Source: Pinguiococcus pyrenoidosus
Taxonomy: Eukaryota; Sar; Pinguiophyceae; Pinguiochrysidales; Pinguiochrysidaceae
Direction of reading: 5' to 3'
Length of the DNA stretch: 64,000 nt
Assembly: GCA_019677205.1 (NCBI GenBank)
Contig: JAAMXY010000993.1
Span: 1-64,000, forward strand
Below are positions 29,530 to 39,590 of the stretch, piece after piece; the first letter of the stretch is position 1, and each line of letters starts with the position of its first letter. Made by a program: the position numbers and the translations under genes. Under the pieces are notes generated by a model. The model searched no databases and had not been told where the DNA came from. It was given only the letters and a program-made list of their open reading frames with translations.

Positions 29530-31349
29530 ATAGCGCAAACAACGACGGACGGCGACCAATTGATCGTGTGGTGGGAAGACGTCTTCGACCTCGAAGAGGC
29601 TTCGGAGGCTGTGCTACAGCGGGAGCAAGCGCCCATGTGCTTGGCGCAAGTGGATGAGGGCTTGGACGCCCTACACATGCTTGCGAAGAGGGTTGATTTG
29701 GGGTGCGTAGACGACGTGTTGTTGATGTGGAGATTGATGAGAGCAGAGGGGGCAAGGAAAGGAAGAAACAGCTGACGATGCTCGTAGGTATCACAAGGAG
29801 GATCTGTATCGCTCGCGGAGGAAAGAGAAGATTCGCGAACGGCAAGAAGTCCGCAACGAGGTACGTCGTCTGCTTCTTCTTCTCTTCTTCTTCGTCCGTC
29901 TCCCCAAGGGCAGCCACGAACATGTCGCCTTCGCCCCGGAACAAGACTTTCCTCCTTGAACGTCCTTTGACCTAAGAGCGGAATCGAAGCATCTCAAAGC
30001 AAATTGTGCCTTCGTCAAGGCACTACGAGACAAGGCGAGGCAGCTATATGCTCCTCGAGGCGCAGTCGCGAAGCCGAAGAAGCAGAAGCCGAGGCGACGA
30101 TTGCCCCAGCACCAGGTACGGCGATGCTGCTTCTTTGCCTTTCCAGTCTCGAAGCGGAAGATGTGGCAAACCTTGTGTTTCCATGCTGCGTCAAACGCTG
30201 CAGGGTGGAGCGCATTGGAGCGGAAAGGCGGGCAAGCTCACTGCTTGGGATGCGGATGACATCCTGGATGGCCAAACCGCAGAGGTGAGTCACTACTGTT
30301 GACGTCGTCTCCTTTCTGCAACGTCATCGCCCTTCCCCCCCCCCCCCCCCCTCTCATACTCTCTGCTTTATTTCAGGATCTAGAGGACTATGACGATGAC
30401 GACGACGATGACGATGACGATGGCGACTATCTTCATGTTGATGGGCATGACAGCGGAGGTGACAAGGGTGGCAACGACTGTACTAGAAGAGAAGGAGGGG
30501 AACGTGGAGAACAGAGAGCAGGGCAGATCGGCTCGCAGCATGAAGCTCGCCATGCGAACATCGCAATTGTCCATTCGGGCCGAGTTCGGCACTCAGATAG
30601 GCAGCTGGCGCAGACGACGCCTGCCGCCCTTGGCTACCTGCGCAATGGCGGAAGTGTTGAAAGTGCGGAACGCATATCGCAGTGGAATGCAGTTCTCGCG
30701 GGGGAGGCGCCAGCACCCGCAAAGGAACGAAAGCCACCCACCAACGTCTTCTTCCGTCCAGCTGGCCAGGGGGACTTCGGGTCGACGCAGCAGGAGCAGC
30801 CAAGTTTTACCGCCTACGACGAGCCCATGGAGAGCTATGCAGATGCCATTGCCACATGGCCGGACGCAAGAGTGAAGCAAGAGGTCGAAGAGCTAGGTGA
30901 CGTTGCGCAGCTTCTTGCTCAACTTGCTCAACTGACTCGCCTCTCCGAACGTCCTGACCAAAACAAGCTGCCCATCAGGCTGGTCGGCGCGCTTCTCGAG
31001 CATCTTCCACGAAGTGCTGCCTCCGGATTGGCAGCCAAGCGCAGGTTTTCGTCCATGGCGAGTCGCCATCTCCGCCTACTACAATGGCGTCGACGAAGAT
31101 GAAGCGCTGTTGTGCGCGTTGGAAGAAGCCTTGGCCCAGGCTGAAGGCCACGGCCATCCCAAGGACGAGGAGGCACTTCCAGCCGTCGCGGATGCGTCAG
31201 GGAACCATGCACCTGATGAAGAAGCGTTCGACGATCCCGATGCTCTCTTCCGAGCACGGCTCAAGGACAGATCGAGGGACGACCAGCGGTCTCAACGCTC
31301 AAGGCCCGGTGGCTCCGCCGATCGCCAGTCGGACGACAACAACGACGAC

Positions 31350-31402
<53 letters not shown>

Positions 31403-31933
31403 TGATGATGATGAGGTGGACTGGGTTGCCTACTTACGCAACGCTCAAGGCACTGTAGATGCCGCTCTCGCGGATGCGTACGACGAGGCCGGCCGAGACG
31501 CCGGGCACGAGCAGGAGCACGAGCAAGCAGACGAGGCAGAGCATGCCCACAAGGAGGTTTGGGAGATGACCGACAACGAGGTTCGGGGTTCCTTTCGGCA
31601 TTCGTGCATTGCTGCTGTGCAACGAGTTGATCCCATACCGGCTCCCTCTGTGTCGTCAAGGTTCTGACCGAAGTGCAGAATCGGGGTCTGTTTGCGCGCG
31701 TGGAGCAGTCGGGGTATCTCGAGCTGCTGGAGAACGGCGACGCGGGCCTCTTCGATTGGAGAGCGCTGCTTTCGGCAGTTGAAGAAGGGTACGTACTGGC
31801 GTTTCGGCTAGGTGTTGTGGGAGGTTGCTGTGATGTTGCTGTGCCCCAAGTCAACTGAATCAGTGATCTTGGCTCTTGCAGCAGAGATTTCGAGCGGGCT
31901 TTGGATTTTGCAGTGAGCCAGACATTCCGATAG
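29530..31933 (+). CDS. Acidic multi-exon protein of unknown function, 5' end unresolved
   Basis: Well-supported exons: 29,977-30,115; 30,147-30,284; 30,377-30,896; 30,979-31,580; 31,661-31,788; 31,882-31,933, all with agreeing phases and GT-AG ends. The product includes KALRDKARQLYAPRGA, GKAGKLTAWDADDILDGQTA, a ten-residue Asp run, KERKPPTNVFFRPAGQGDFG, QEVEELGWSARFSSIFHEVL, a second long Asp run at 31,331-31,418, and the C-terminus LLSAVEEGRDFERALDFAV. No known domain is recognised. Upstream, 29,550-29,860 also reads as protein (QLIVWWEDVFDLEEASEAV; another frame YHKEDLYRSRRKEKIRERQ), but the joins and start codon could not be fixed. Acidic tracts suggest binding to basic proteins, which is inference. 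Confidence 0.6.
31331..31418 (+). repeat. (GAC/GAT)n trinucleotide run encoding poly-Asp
   Basis: A run of nearly pure GAC then GAT codons inside the preceding gene encodes over 20 Asp residues with a few Asn. A shorter similar run lies at 30,391-30,424. Confidence 0.85.
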
Positions 31934-32324
31934 CAAGCGCTCCTTTGAAAAAACCCGTTCTCCGACTTGGTACTGTTATTACGAAGCTCAGTATCAGCTA
32001 CTGTGCATTTGGACACGATGGAAAGACCTGGGGACATGTCCAAGCGCTTCGCGCTGGCAAGTTGCCAGGGGAGCCGAGGCAGCCTCTTCTCCCCCAACCA
32101 TCTCCCTCGCTCTTCCTCTCTGCCAGCCCTGAGGCCATCTGTCATCTTCCGGCTGCTGTTGCACGTGGAAGGACAGGAGCACCTCTTGCTTCCTTACGCG
32201 CGCGCATGCAGCGCATGTAACAACCAAATAAAAACTCTCCTAAAAATACTCACAGATCCAAGCCGCATCTGGCAAAGCGGAAAGGGCACTTGCGGTCTTT
32301 CTTTTCTTCCGTCTCGACGCTTGA
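31934..32324. other. Spacer between convergent genes
   Basis: About 390 bases, 3' flanks of the acidic gene and of membrane-protein paralog B. Nothing else seen. Confidence 0.5.
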
Positions 32325-35219
32325 TTAGTCCCTCGGCGAAGTCGCTCCGCTGGGGGTTCCCGGGTCCCTGGTCTTGTTGCTCCGCGGTCTCAGCTTGACG
32401 CTACTCACGACGTGGTGGGTCTGCTTCTTGAGGTGCCTGGTGGCCCTTCGGAATTTCCTGGCGATCGGTTCGACGCAGCCCTCGCGCTGCACGGTCTCCA
32501 CCACGCTGCGGATGTAGGCGATGAATGGGCCGAACATCATGCCAAGCACCGTGTCGTGCGCGTCCTTCTTGAGGATGCCGTACTTCTTGAGCACGATGAT
32601 GGACTTTCGCACGGGGTCAAAGGCCAGGTGGATGCCGATGATGCTGGTGATGACCTGGATGATGAGGTTGCCGATACCGAAGAGGAGCGTGTCTCGCTTG
32701 ATCTCATCCGCTTCTGTCGTCGGGATGCCGTTAATCGCGACGACAAAGACTTCCGACTCGACGTCGAACTTCTCGCCGCTGTCGCTGGACACCTGGAAAT
32801 TAATGGGAATGGCCTGGGCGGCGAAGATGAAGTTCAGGTCCTCGAGGCTGCCGAGGCGAGACACCGGCTCCGTCTCGGCGTCCAAGGCGTCTTGCAGCAT
32901 GCTCTTGTACGGGAATTCGACGTCGACTCGGATGCGGTCGCTGCTCGTGTAGCGCAGCACCGAACTGCAGAGGATCCATCGGCCGTCGTAGTCCTTCATG
33001 TAGATGGCGTCGTAGCCCTTGCCGCCCGTGACACGAAGGTTGCGCTCGGTAATGGCCGTCTTGCCGTTGACGACGTCTCCGAAGAGCAGAATGCCTTCCG
33101 GGCGGCCGTCGCTGTCGGAGTCCACCAAGGTGGTGACCCAGCGAGCGATCCCGTTCTCCCTCGTGTTGTTCATGGAGAGCGCCGAGGGCGGCGCATCGTT
33201 TCGCTGGAGGAAGATCGGCGGATCTTCCGCGGCGAAGTCGTCGTAAGTGATGCGTCGCGTCCAGACTTGGCGGTTTCCCGTCTCCAGCGTTCGGTTGACA
33301 ATGCCGAAGGGGTCGAGCCGCTCTCCGCGGCGGTCGGCGTTGGGAGACAGGAGGACGAGGCCGTCGGCGTCCAGAACCGTCGCGAACTCCATGAAGTTGA
33401 TGTTCTGCTCAACCTTCATGATCTGCGTCGTGATGGCCCGGAACTGCGGGTTGTTGGGGTCGGCGAGAAGCCCCTGGATGGCCGCCTGGTTGGCGTCGCC
33501 GCCACCGTTGAGGCTCATCTGATCGATCTTGAGGTTGTGCGTGAGAGTGTAGGCGCCGACGCGGGACTCCGCCGAGCTAATCAAGGCGTCGTCCAAGGCC
33601 TGCGCGTTCCACACGATGATGAGCGCCACCACGATGACACCGGGCAGGTTCATCAGGATCATGAGCAGCACCCAGGTGGGTCCCACGTTGACCTTCTCGA
33701 CGTCGTCCAGGGTCACCGGGATCTTCCGCCGCAGGGCAGACATGAGCTTCTCGAGCGGTTCGATGAGGTAGTTGAGCGCCACCAGCAAGCTGACGAGGTC
33801 GGCGGCCACCACGACGCCGATGCCCAGCAGAGCGAGGAACAGCACCTCGTCGAAGATGTCGAAGGCCGTGAGGTCGATGCCTCGGATGAGCACGGCATCC
33901 GATTGATCATCAAAGTTGTAGTTGATACCAGTCGGGGTCGTCTCGATGGTGGGCGGCACTCTCCGGCCAGCGAGAAGCATGTTGTTGTCCTTCATCCCCA
34001 CCGAGCCTTCCTGGTCCGCGGTCGCGTCGATGCGATAAGCATCGTCCAGGAAGCGGTCGGTCACGGGTCCGAAGGCCGCGTCGTCGATGTCAGTGTCATC
34101 TCCCGTTAGGAGGTCCGTGAAGATGCGGCGGTACAGACTGGCTGGTAGCCAGTTCTTCTTCTGCCGGTCAAGGGCGTAGACACCGGCGAAGCCGGCCTGG
34201 CGTCCCATGGCGTTCACGACGTCGTACGCCACGGGGATCTTGCCGTTGAGAACGTCCCCGGCCACGAGGATGCCAAGCAGCGAACCATCCGCAGGGTTGT
34301 TGACGTTCGTCAGCACAATGCGCAAGACGACGTCGGTATCGACGTCGGTCCAGTGGAACGGCCCGGTCGGAAGGAACTCGAGCTCCCTCTCGCGGAAGGT
34401 GGGCGGTCGCTCGACGCGTACGTCTTCCACCGGAAGGATGAGGGACTTGTGTATCTGGTATCTCGGGATCGACGCCCTGGCGATGGCGCGCTCCACGAGG
34501 CCGCCGGGGTTGAAGAACTCTCCGAAGCGCGAGCTGCCCGTGGCCTCCAGCTGGCGCTCGGTGTTGGCGCTGGCCACGATGTGGCCGGTGGCGTTGAGCA
34601 GCATGGAGAACTCCAGCTGACGCACTTCCAGCTCATAGTCCAGCGCGGTCTTGACGCTGGCGTACAGCGGCGTGTTGCTGTTGGCCTGCAGCTCCGTCGG
34701 CAGGCTCAGGAACTGCTGCACGAAGCTGTTGATGCTGAGCGCCAGGTAGCCGACCAGCATGAGGCTCGGCTTGAGGATGTAGGTGGAGTCCAGGAAGCGC
34801 AGTTGGGACTCGGCGTCTCCGGCGTATAACTCCAGCAGCTGCGAGTTCTGCACGAACAGCGACACGCTAACGATGATGGCCAGAATGGCTTCGGACAGCA
34901 AGAACCAGAAGATGCGGGTGTCTCGCAGGCTGAGGTTTCCCCAGCCTTTCATCCAGCGTCGGTCGCGCTTCTTCTTCTTCTTCCGCTTGCGGCCTTCCAG
35001 CGTCACCTGCTTCTTCTTGGTGCCGGTCTTGGCCGACGGCGTCCCGGGGCCGGAGCCCGGTAACGACGACGCCTTGGGCGTGGCCGTGGTGGGCGTGCTG
35101 TGCCCACTGGGCGTGGCGCTGCCACTGGACGGAGAGTAGCTGCCATCGGCGTTGCCTCCTCTGGGGTTGATGCGGAGCTCTCCGAGCTCGAGGAACTCGT
35201 CGTCTTCTTCGAAAGACAT
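32325..35219 (-). CDS. Four-pass membrane protein with duplicated ectodomain, paralog B (intronless)
   Basis: One uninterrupted frame of 964 residues, paralogous end to end with the gene at 20.4-23.7 kb. Shared landmarks: N-terminal DEFLELGELRINP, Ser/Thr/Pro-rich linker, basic patch GRKRKKKKKRDRRW, first helix FWFLLSEAILAIIVSVSLFV at about residues 104-123, ectodomain motifs RQLEFSMLLNATGHIVAS and GDVLNGK, a central pair of helices, the second ectodomain with MEFATVLDADGLVLLS and GDVVNGK, and the last helix followed by AFDPVRKSIIVLKKYGILKK. The C-terminus is basic and Ser/Thr-rich. No enzymatic output domain is visible, so a receptor, adhesion or structural role cannot be separated. It lacks both introns present in paralog A. 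Confidence 0.82.
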   Translation of the reverse strand: MSFEEDDEFLELGELRINPRGGNADGSYSPSSGSATPSGHSTPTTATPKASSLPGSGPGTPSAKTGTKKKQVTLEGRKRKKKKKRDRRWMKGWGNLSLRDTRIFWFLLSEAILAIIVSVSLFVQNSQLLELYAGDAESQLRFLDSTYILKPSLMLVGYLALSINSFVQQFLSLPTELQANSNTPLYASVKTALDYELEVRQLEFSMLLNATGHIVASANTERQLEATGSSRFGEFFNPGGLVERAIARASIPRYQIHKSLILPVEDVRVERPPTFRERELEFLPTGPFHWTDVDTDVVLRIVLTNVNNPADGSLLGILVAGDVLNGKIPVAYDVVNAMGRQAGFAGVYALDRQKKNWLPASLYRRIFTDLLTGDDTDIDDAAFGPVTDRFLDDAYRIDATADQEGSVGMKDNNMLLAGRRVPPTIETTPTGINYNFDDQSDAVLIRGIDLTAFDIFDEVLFLALLGIGVVVAADLVSLLVALNYLIEPLEKLMSALRRKIPVTLDDVEKVNVGPTWVLLMILMNLPGVIVVALIIVWNAQALDDALISSAESRVGAYTLTHNLKIDQMSLNGGGDANQAAIQGLLADPNNPQFRAITTQIMKVEQNINFMEFATVLDADGLVLLSPNADRRGERLDPFGIVNRTLETGNRQVWTRRITYDDFAAEDPPIFLQRNDAPPSALSMNNTRENGIARWVTTLVDSDSDGRPEGILLFGDVVNGKTAITERNLRVTGGKGYDAIYMKDYDGRWILCSSVLRYTSSDRIRVDVEFPYKSMLQDALDAETEPVSRLGSLEDLNFIFAAQAIPINFQVSSDSGEKFDVESEVFVVAINGIPTTEADEIKRDTLLFGIGNLIIQVITSIIGIHLAFDPVRKSIIVLKKYGILKKDAHDTVLGMMFGPFIAYIRSVVETVQREGCVEPIARKFRRATRHLKKQTHHVVSSVKLRPRSNKTRDPGTPSGATSPRD

Positions 35220-36395
35220 GATGCGCTGCGTCGGCGGTACCGAGCCGGCGGTTCCCTGGGCGCCGAGGAGCGTTCGAGCTCAGGCCGCCTGCTCCTGCAG
35301 GCTACAGCGACACGAGAGCGTCGCGGCGGAGCGAGAGCGCCGGTCGCTTGTTTGGTTAACCGGCGGCCGAGAAGCGCCGCTCGGGGCGGGGCTTCGAGCT
35401 TCCGCTGGACTGCCGGACTTTTTCGAACGGCGCGGCTCGCCCAACAGGCTGCCTCCAGGTTTTGCGGGGGTGTGTCAAAGGCGCGGTAGCCCGAAAGGCG
35501 CCGTCACCGGCTCCTCGCGAGCATAGCCGATGCAAGTCTGCGTTCTCCAAGGCACCCGGGAGCCCCACTTTGGGCCGCATACTACGCCCGCAGCTGATTC
35601 GCTACCGGAAGGCCCGTTTCCGACGCCGTGGCCTCTGTAGCGTACAGATACGTTTGGCTTGCCGCCGTCCCTGGGCCTTACGTCCCTGTCGAATCCCCGC
35701 GTGTACTACGGCGGCGGTGGAGAGCCTCGCGCGTCCGTTCCCTGGCAGCTTGCTTCAAGGTCCGCATGCTGGGCCGCCAACCAGCGGCCTCGCCTCGGCG
35801 GCGAACCGGCGATCACGCCAATCAAGCGGCCCGAATCTTCATGAAGGGCCGCAACATGAACACATGAACATGCTAACATGACAGCCGCAGTGGAGTTAAA
35901 GGATCGTTGTAGCTTCCGTCCCGGGCTCCAGCCGAAGAAAGGGGGCCAGGGGTGACGAGAGGCATCGCAATGCGCCGGTGTTCTTTGCGACGTCGTTATT
36001 TCCCGCCGGAGCGAGTTACCGCCATCCGCGTTTCTTCCGGGAAGGAGGGGTCCCAGCGAACGGTAAACGAGGTGTTTAAGGAGCGGAGAGCGTGGCGGAG
36101 GGAAAAACCAAACCGAGCCGGACTGTGGCGCTTGGAAAACATCATGCGCCGGAGTGTTGCACGCCTCTCCCATCTAGGTTTCGGGCCGCTTCCGAGTCCC
36201 CCGAGGGGCCTCGTGAAGTGATGCAAGATCATGAAGGACACCCACGACATGACACGAAGTGGCACATCTGTCTCTTGGCGCCTTGAGGCGCGCTCTCGAC
36301 TTTGCGGCGCTCTACGGAAGCTTGCGGACGAACGATAACTCCGCCGAAACGTAGCAGCTCGCTATCACGCTTGACGGTGACCACTCGAGGCTCTC
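35220..36395. other. 1.2 kb intergenic region
   Basis: No supported gene on either strand; several frames are open but GC-driven and Arg/Pro-rich. It contains the 5' flank of membrane-protein paralog B (right of 35,219) and the 3' flank of the sulfotransferase. Confidence 0.5.
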
Positions 36396-37465
36396 TCACG
36401 ATGCGGCACAAGGATAGTCATACCCGGTTCGGTTGGCCCAGAAGTGGCACTCGGCCCAGTTCTGCATGATGAAGCGCCGCGACGCTTCGAGCATGGGCCG
36501 CATGCCCGAGATCTCGTAGGTCCCTTCGACCATGGCGGAGATGGGCGTCTCGGTCTTGACGCCCTTGTGGTCGTTGGTGTTCACGAGCACTTCCGTGAAG
36601 CGCTGCAGCTCGGTATGCGGCGTCAGACGCCGCCCGTAGACTTCTTCTATCTTCGCGGCGATTCGCTTCCAGACCGTCGTGGGATCCGTCTCCAGCATCT
36701 CCTTGGCGTACACGACGAGAGCGATGGGGCTGAGCGCCTCGACTCGCGCAAACATGTTGGTGAAGTAGCTCTGCATCACGGACGGGGGCGGCGCGTTCCG
36801 GAAGCTCTCGACGCCCAGCTCTTGGCTCCTCCGCAGCAGCTCCTCGTACGACTCGGGAGAGCGAGGATGCTCGCCGAGGATGCTCCAGCAGGGACCGCTG
36901 CAGTCGGCCTCTCTGAGCGGGTCGCACCAGTAGTTGTACGCGGACCAGAGCAGATCTGGCAGACCACGCACTACGAAGACTTTGGCGCTGGGCCGTTCGT
37001 AAAGTCGGAAGAGAATCTCCTGATGAGTCGTGTGAGGCCCATCGGCGCAGCCGTTCACGAGCAAGGACGACGTGTCTTGATGAACGCGCGGCTCCAGCCA
37101 CTCGATCCATTCCCAGACGCCGCCGTCCAGACGCGTCATGCAAAGCTCTTTGCGCTTGGAGGCCGCGAGAATCTCGTGGTGCAGAGAGAGCAATTCGTAG
37201 GCGGCGCTCGTGCCGCACTTGGCGACGCCGACGACGTCGATGGCTGGAACGCAGAAGCTGGTCTCCTTGGTGGCCTTTTGCTGGCCAAAAGGCATGGCTG
37301 CTGGGTCCGTGCCTTCCGGAAGGCGCTTGGCGACGAAGCATCGATGGTCCGGGCTGACAAAAACGTTGTTAGGAGGCTTGATTTGGATGCTTGGTTGGTG
37401 GCTTGACGAAGCTTCGCAGCCCTTTGCTTGTTCGTCCGTCTCGCTCTCTACTTCGGACTCTTCAC
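36396..37465 (-). CDS. Sulfotransferase-like protein, 5' end incomplete
   Basis: The frame contains a PAPS-binding loop near AIDVVGVAKCGTSAAYELL (5'-phosphosulfate-binding position) and a second motif VFVVRGLPDLLWSAYNYW with the Arg/Ser positions that bind the 3'-phosphate, as in Golgi-type sulfotransferases. The C-terminal half has the expected helical character and ends TGYDYPCAAS. A Met at 37,295 would give 299 residues, but the same frame upstream (back to an acceptor-like CAG at about 37,466) reads like protein (SIQIKPPNNVFVSPDHRCF), so an earlier exon is likely and has not been found. If it encodes a signal anchor, the enzyme is Golgi-resident. The acceptor substrate (carbohydrate or other) is unknown. 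Confidence 0.7.
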
Positions 37466-37868
37466 CTGTCTTCCCGTATCGTTCTCACATCGGCGTCCGT
37501 GGTCATGCCTTTCAAGATCGCCGCCACGCTTCTCGTCTGCGGAGGACCCCCATTTTCTACTCTGCTGGATCATTTCCGTCGGCGGAGTATTCCTCTTGGC
37601 TTTCCTCCACTTGCGTTGTACGCACAGAGGGCGTTGACATCACCGCAACACGAGAGCCTTTGCCTCTTCCATGTTCCTCTCCTACTCGATCCAGATCCCA
37701 CCTCATTCTCGTTGTCCTTTTCATTCCCATTCTCATTCCATCACATTTCCTCCGATGCCACTTCCCTGCGGAAAAAAAAATCCTTCTCTGCGACTTCCCT
37801 GTCCACAACCTTCCATCCCACCCAAGAACCCCCCCTGCAAGATTCCCCCAAAAGAAGCACAAGACAAC

Positions 37869-38279
37869 TCACCGGATGTCCACCGGCAGTAAGGAGACTA
37901 CCACCGCCTCCTCGGTACTACCACTGGGACTCTGGACGAGCCAGCTGCCGTCGGCGGCCTTGGGTCCGGCAGCCCACGGACCATTGTAGCGCATCAGCAC
38001 TTTCGCGTCGACGCCGCAGGATTCTCTCATGCTCTCGCGCTTGAGATGGCAGCTATACTGCGAGAGTCCACCGCGGATGCTGACGGCGTTCCATTCCCCA
38101 AACGCTTGCAGGACCGCCGCGTCGTCGCACTTGATGATCTTCACTTCGCACTGATAAGGTGCTTGCGCCGGGACGGAGATGATGTCCTCCTCGAACGCCA
38201 CAGACAGATCGCCACCGGCGGCTCGGACCTGCACTGAAGAGGCCAGGACGACAAGCGGCGCGAAGAAACGAGCCGCCAT
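37869..38279 (-). CDS. Secreted protein of unknown function, 136 residues
   Basis: Start at 38,279 gives MAARFFAPLVVLASSVQVRA, a signal peptide; the mature part has four Cys and a mixed beta-like composition (YQCEVKIIKCDDAAVLQAFG, SQYSCHLKRESMRESCGVDA). The TGA stop overlaps a perfect donor consensus (CCG|GTGAGT), so the gene may instead continue through an intron into 37,834 and beyond; an exon there (acceptor CTTGCAG) would add about 30 residues. No family recognised. Confidence 0.55.
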   Translation of the reverse strand: MAARFFAPLVVLASSVQVRAAGGDLSVAFEEDIISVPAQAPYQCEVKIIKCDDAAVLQAFGEWNAVSIRGGLSQYSCHLKRESMRESCGVDAKVLMRYNGPWAAGPKAADGSWLVQSPSGSTEEAVVVSLLPVDIR

Positions 38280-39590
38280 GGCGTCGTGTGGCGCAGAATG
38301 GCTTGTTGGAAGAGGGCGGTGTATAGGTATAAACCGGTCCCGCAGGCCTTCTCTCTTCTGTCCGACTCTGTCCGCCAGCCGCCAGCTCCTGGTACAGGCC
38401 ACGGACTGGACGAGCACTTTCTCAAGCGATAGAGGGGTCCAGCAGGTGTCCGGATGTTAAGGTTCCGGATTTTCTGCCACTTCCCCCTCTCATTTCTGCT
38501 ACTTTCTGCTAGCAAACTTCTGCTGAATTCTGCTGGTTTCCGGCTAATCTCTGCCGTGTTCGGCTCCTTCCTGCCTCCTTGCATTTGCCGTGGGATGCGG
38601 CTTTGAAGCACGTGATCACGTGGGGCAAACGACGAGGAAATGAGAGAAAAACTGCCTTCTGCGCCCATCCCTTCCCTACAGACCTATGTCACGCCTCAAC
38701 TGCATGCATGTTCATTCTGCGAGACCATCATGCATGGCAAGCTTGATCGCGTCTGGGTGACACTTCTTGATCTGGATGTCGTTCACATTCCTCTTGTACG
38801 CACTGAAAAGCCTCTCGACGTCCGTCTCAGGCGAGCGCGGCATAAGCAGCTACGGTCAGCCTGCAAAAGCGGTAGTACCCGCTTGTGCACACTCCGGTAT
38901 CGTCGGAAAAGAAGTACGAGAAGTACGATGCCCAATCAGCGGATCGGATTGTCCCTCTGACGTTGAGATTCAGATAAGCAAATCATATATTGAAATTTGA
39001 ATATTTAAATATTTTGAATTGAGACATTACTTTTAAAGTAAATAAAATTTATACAATAGTAATATTTGAATATATTTTAAATAATTTATCCCGATTGAAG
39101 CCGCCGGTTTCCCGCCACTTCGACTGCAGAACTACGCCGCTAACTGCCGCGGTAGCCCGTCCCTCGCACGCTCCGCTCGCAGGGGTGCTCAGATGCTGAG
39201 TGAAATCCATCTCCGAAGATTGTAGAAAGGTGCGACCCCTTCCACGCCTTGGCGGCGCTGCTGACGCCAAGTCACCTGTCGCGCATTCCGGCGCGCGCTG
39301 CGCAGCTTTTGGCGTCTGAGAGTGAAGCCACTGCGGCGTTTACGCCACGAGAGGAGTGCGAGCGCTGAAGAGCGGAGAAGCATGGGCGAAATGCGGCGCT
39401 GCAGGCGGAATCGGTGATCAGCTGACGCACATGCGGCGGAGCGTCTCCGAAGAAGGGCGCTTTTGCGGTCTTTTCTGGCGTAAATTGGCCGATCTCCGTG
39501 TGCTCTCCGCACACGTGTTCTCTTTGATAGCGTAGCATTCGAGGAATATACGGAGAACCCGCTCTAACCGCCTGGAATCCGCCGGACAGG
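38280..39590. promoter_or_regulatory. Intergenic region with AT-rich island
   Basis: No supported gene. Bases 38,970-39,090 are a pronounced AT-rich island (runs such as AATATTTAAATATTTTGAAT) in otherwise GC-rich DNA. A short repeated TTTCTGCTAGC/TTCTGCT-like motif occurs at 38,490-38,560. The right end is the 5' flank of the UVR/propeller gene. Confidence 0.45.

Noticed and set aside
31340-31450. Poly-Thr, poly-Met, Arg-rich frames over the GAC/GAT run
   Set aside because: Alternative-frame translations of a trinucleotide repeat; only the Asp frame continues into protein-like sequence and proper splice sites.
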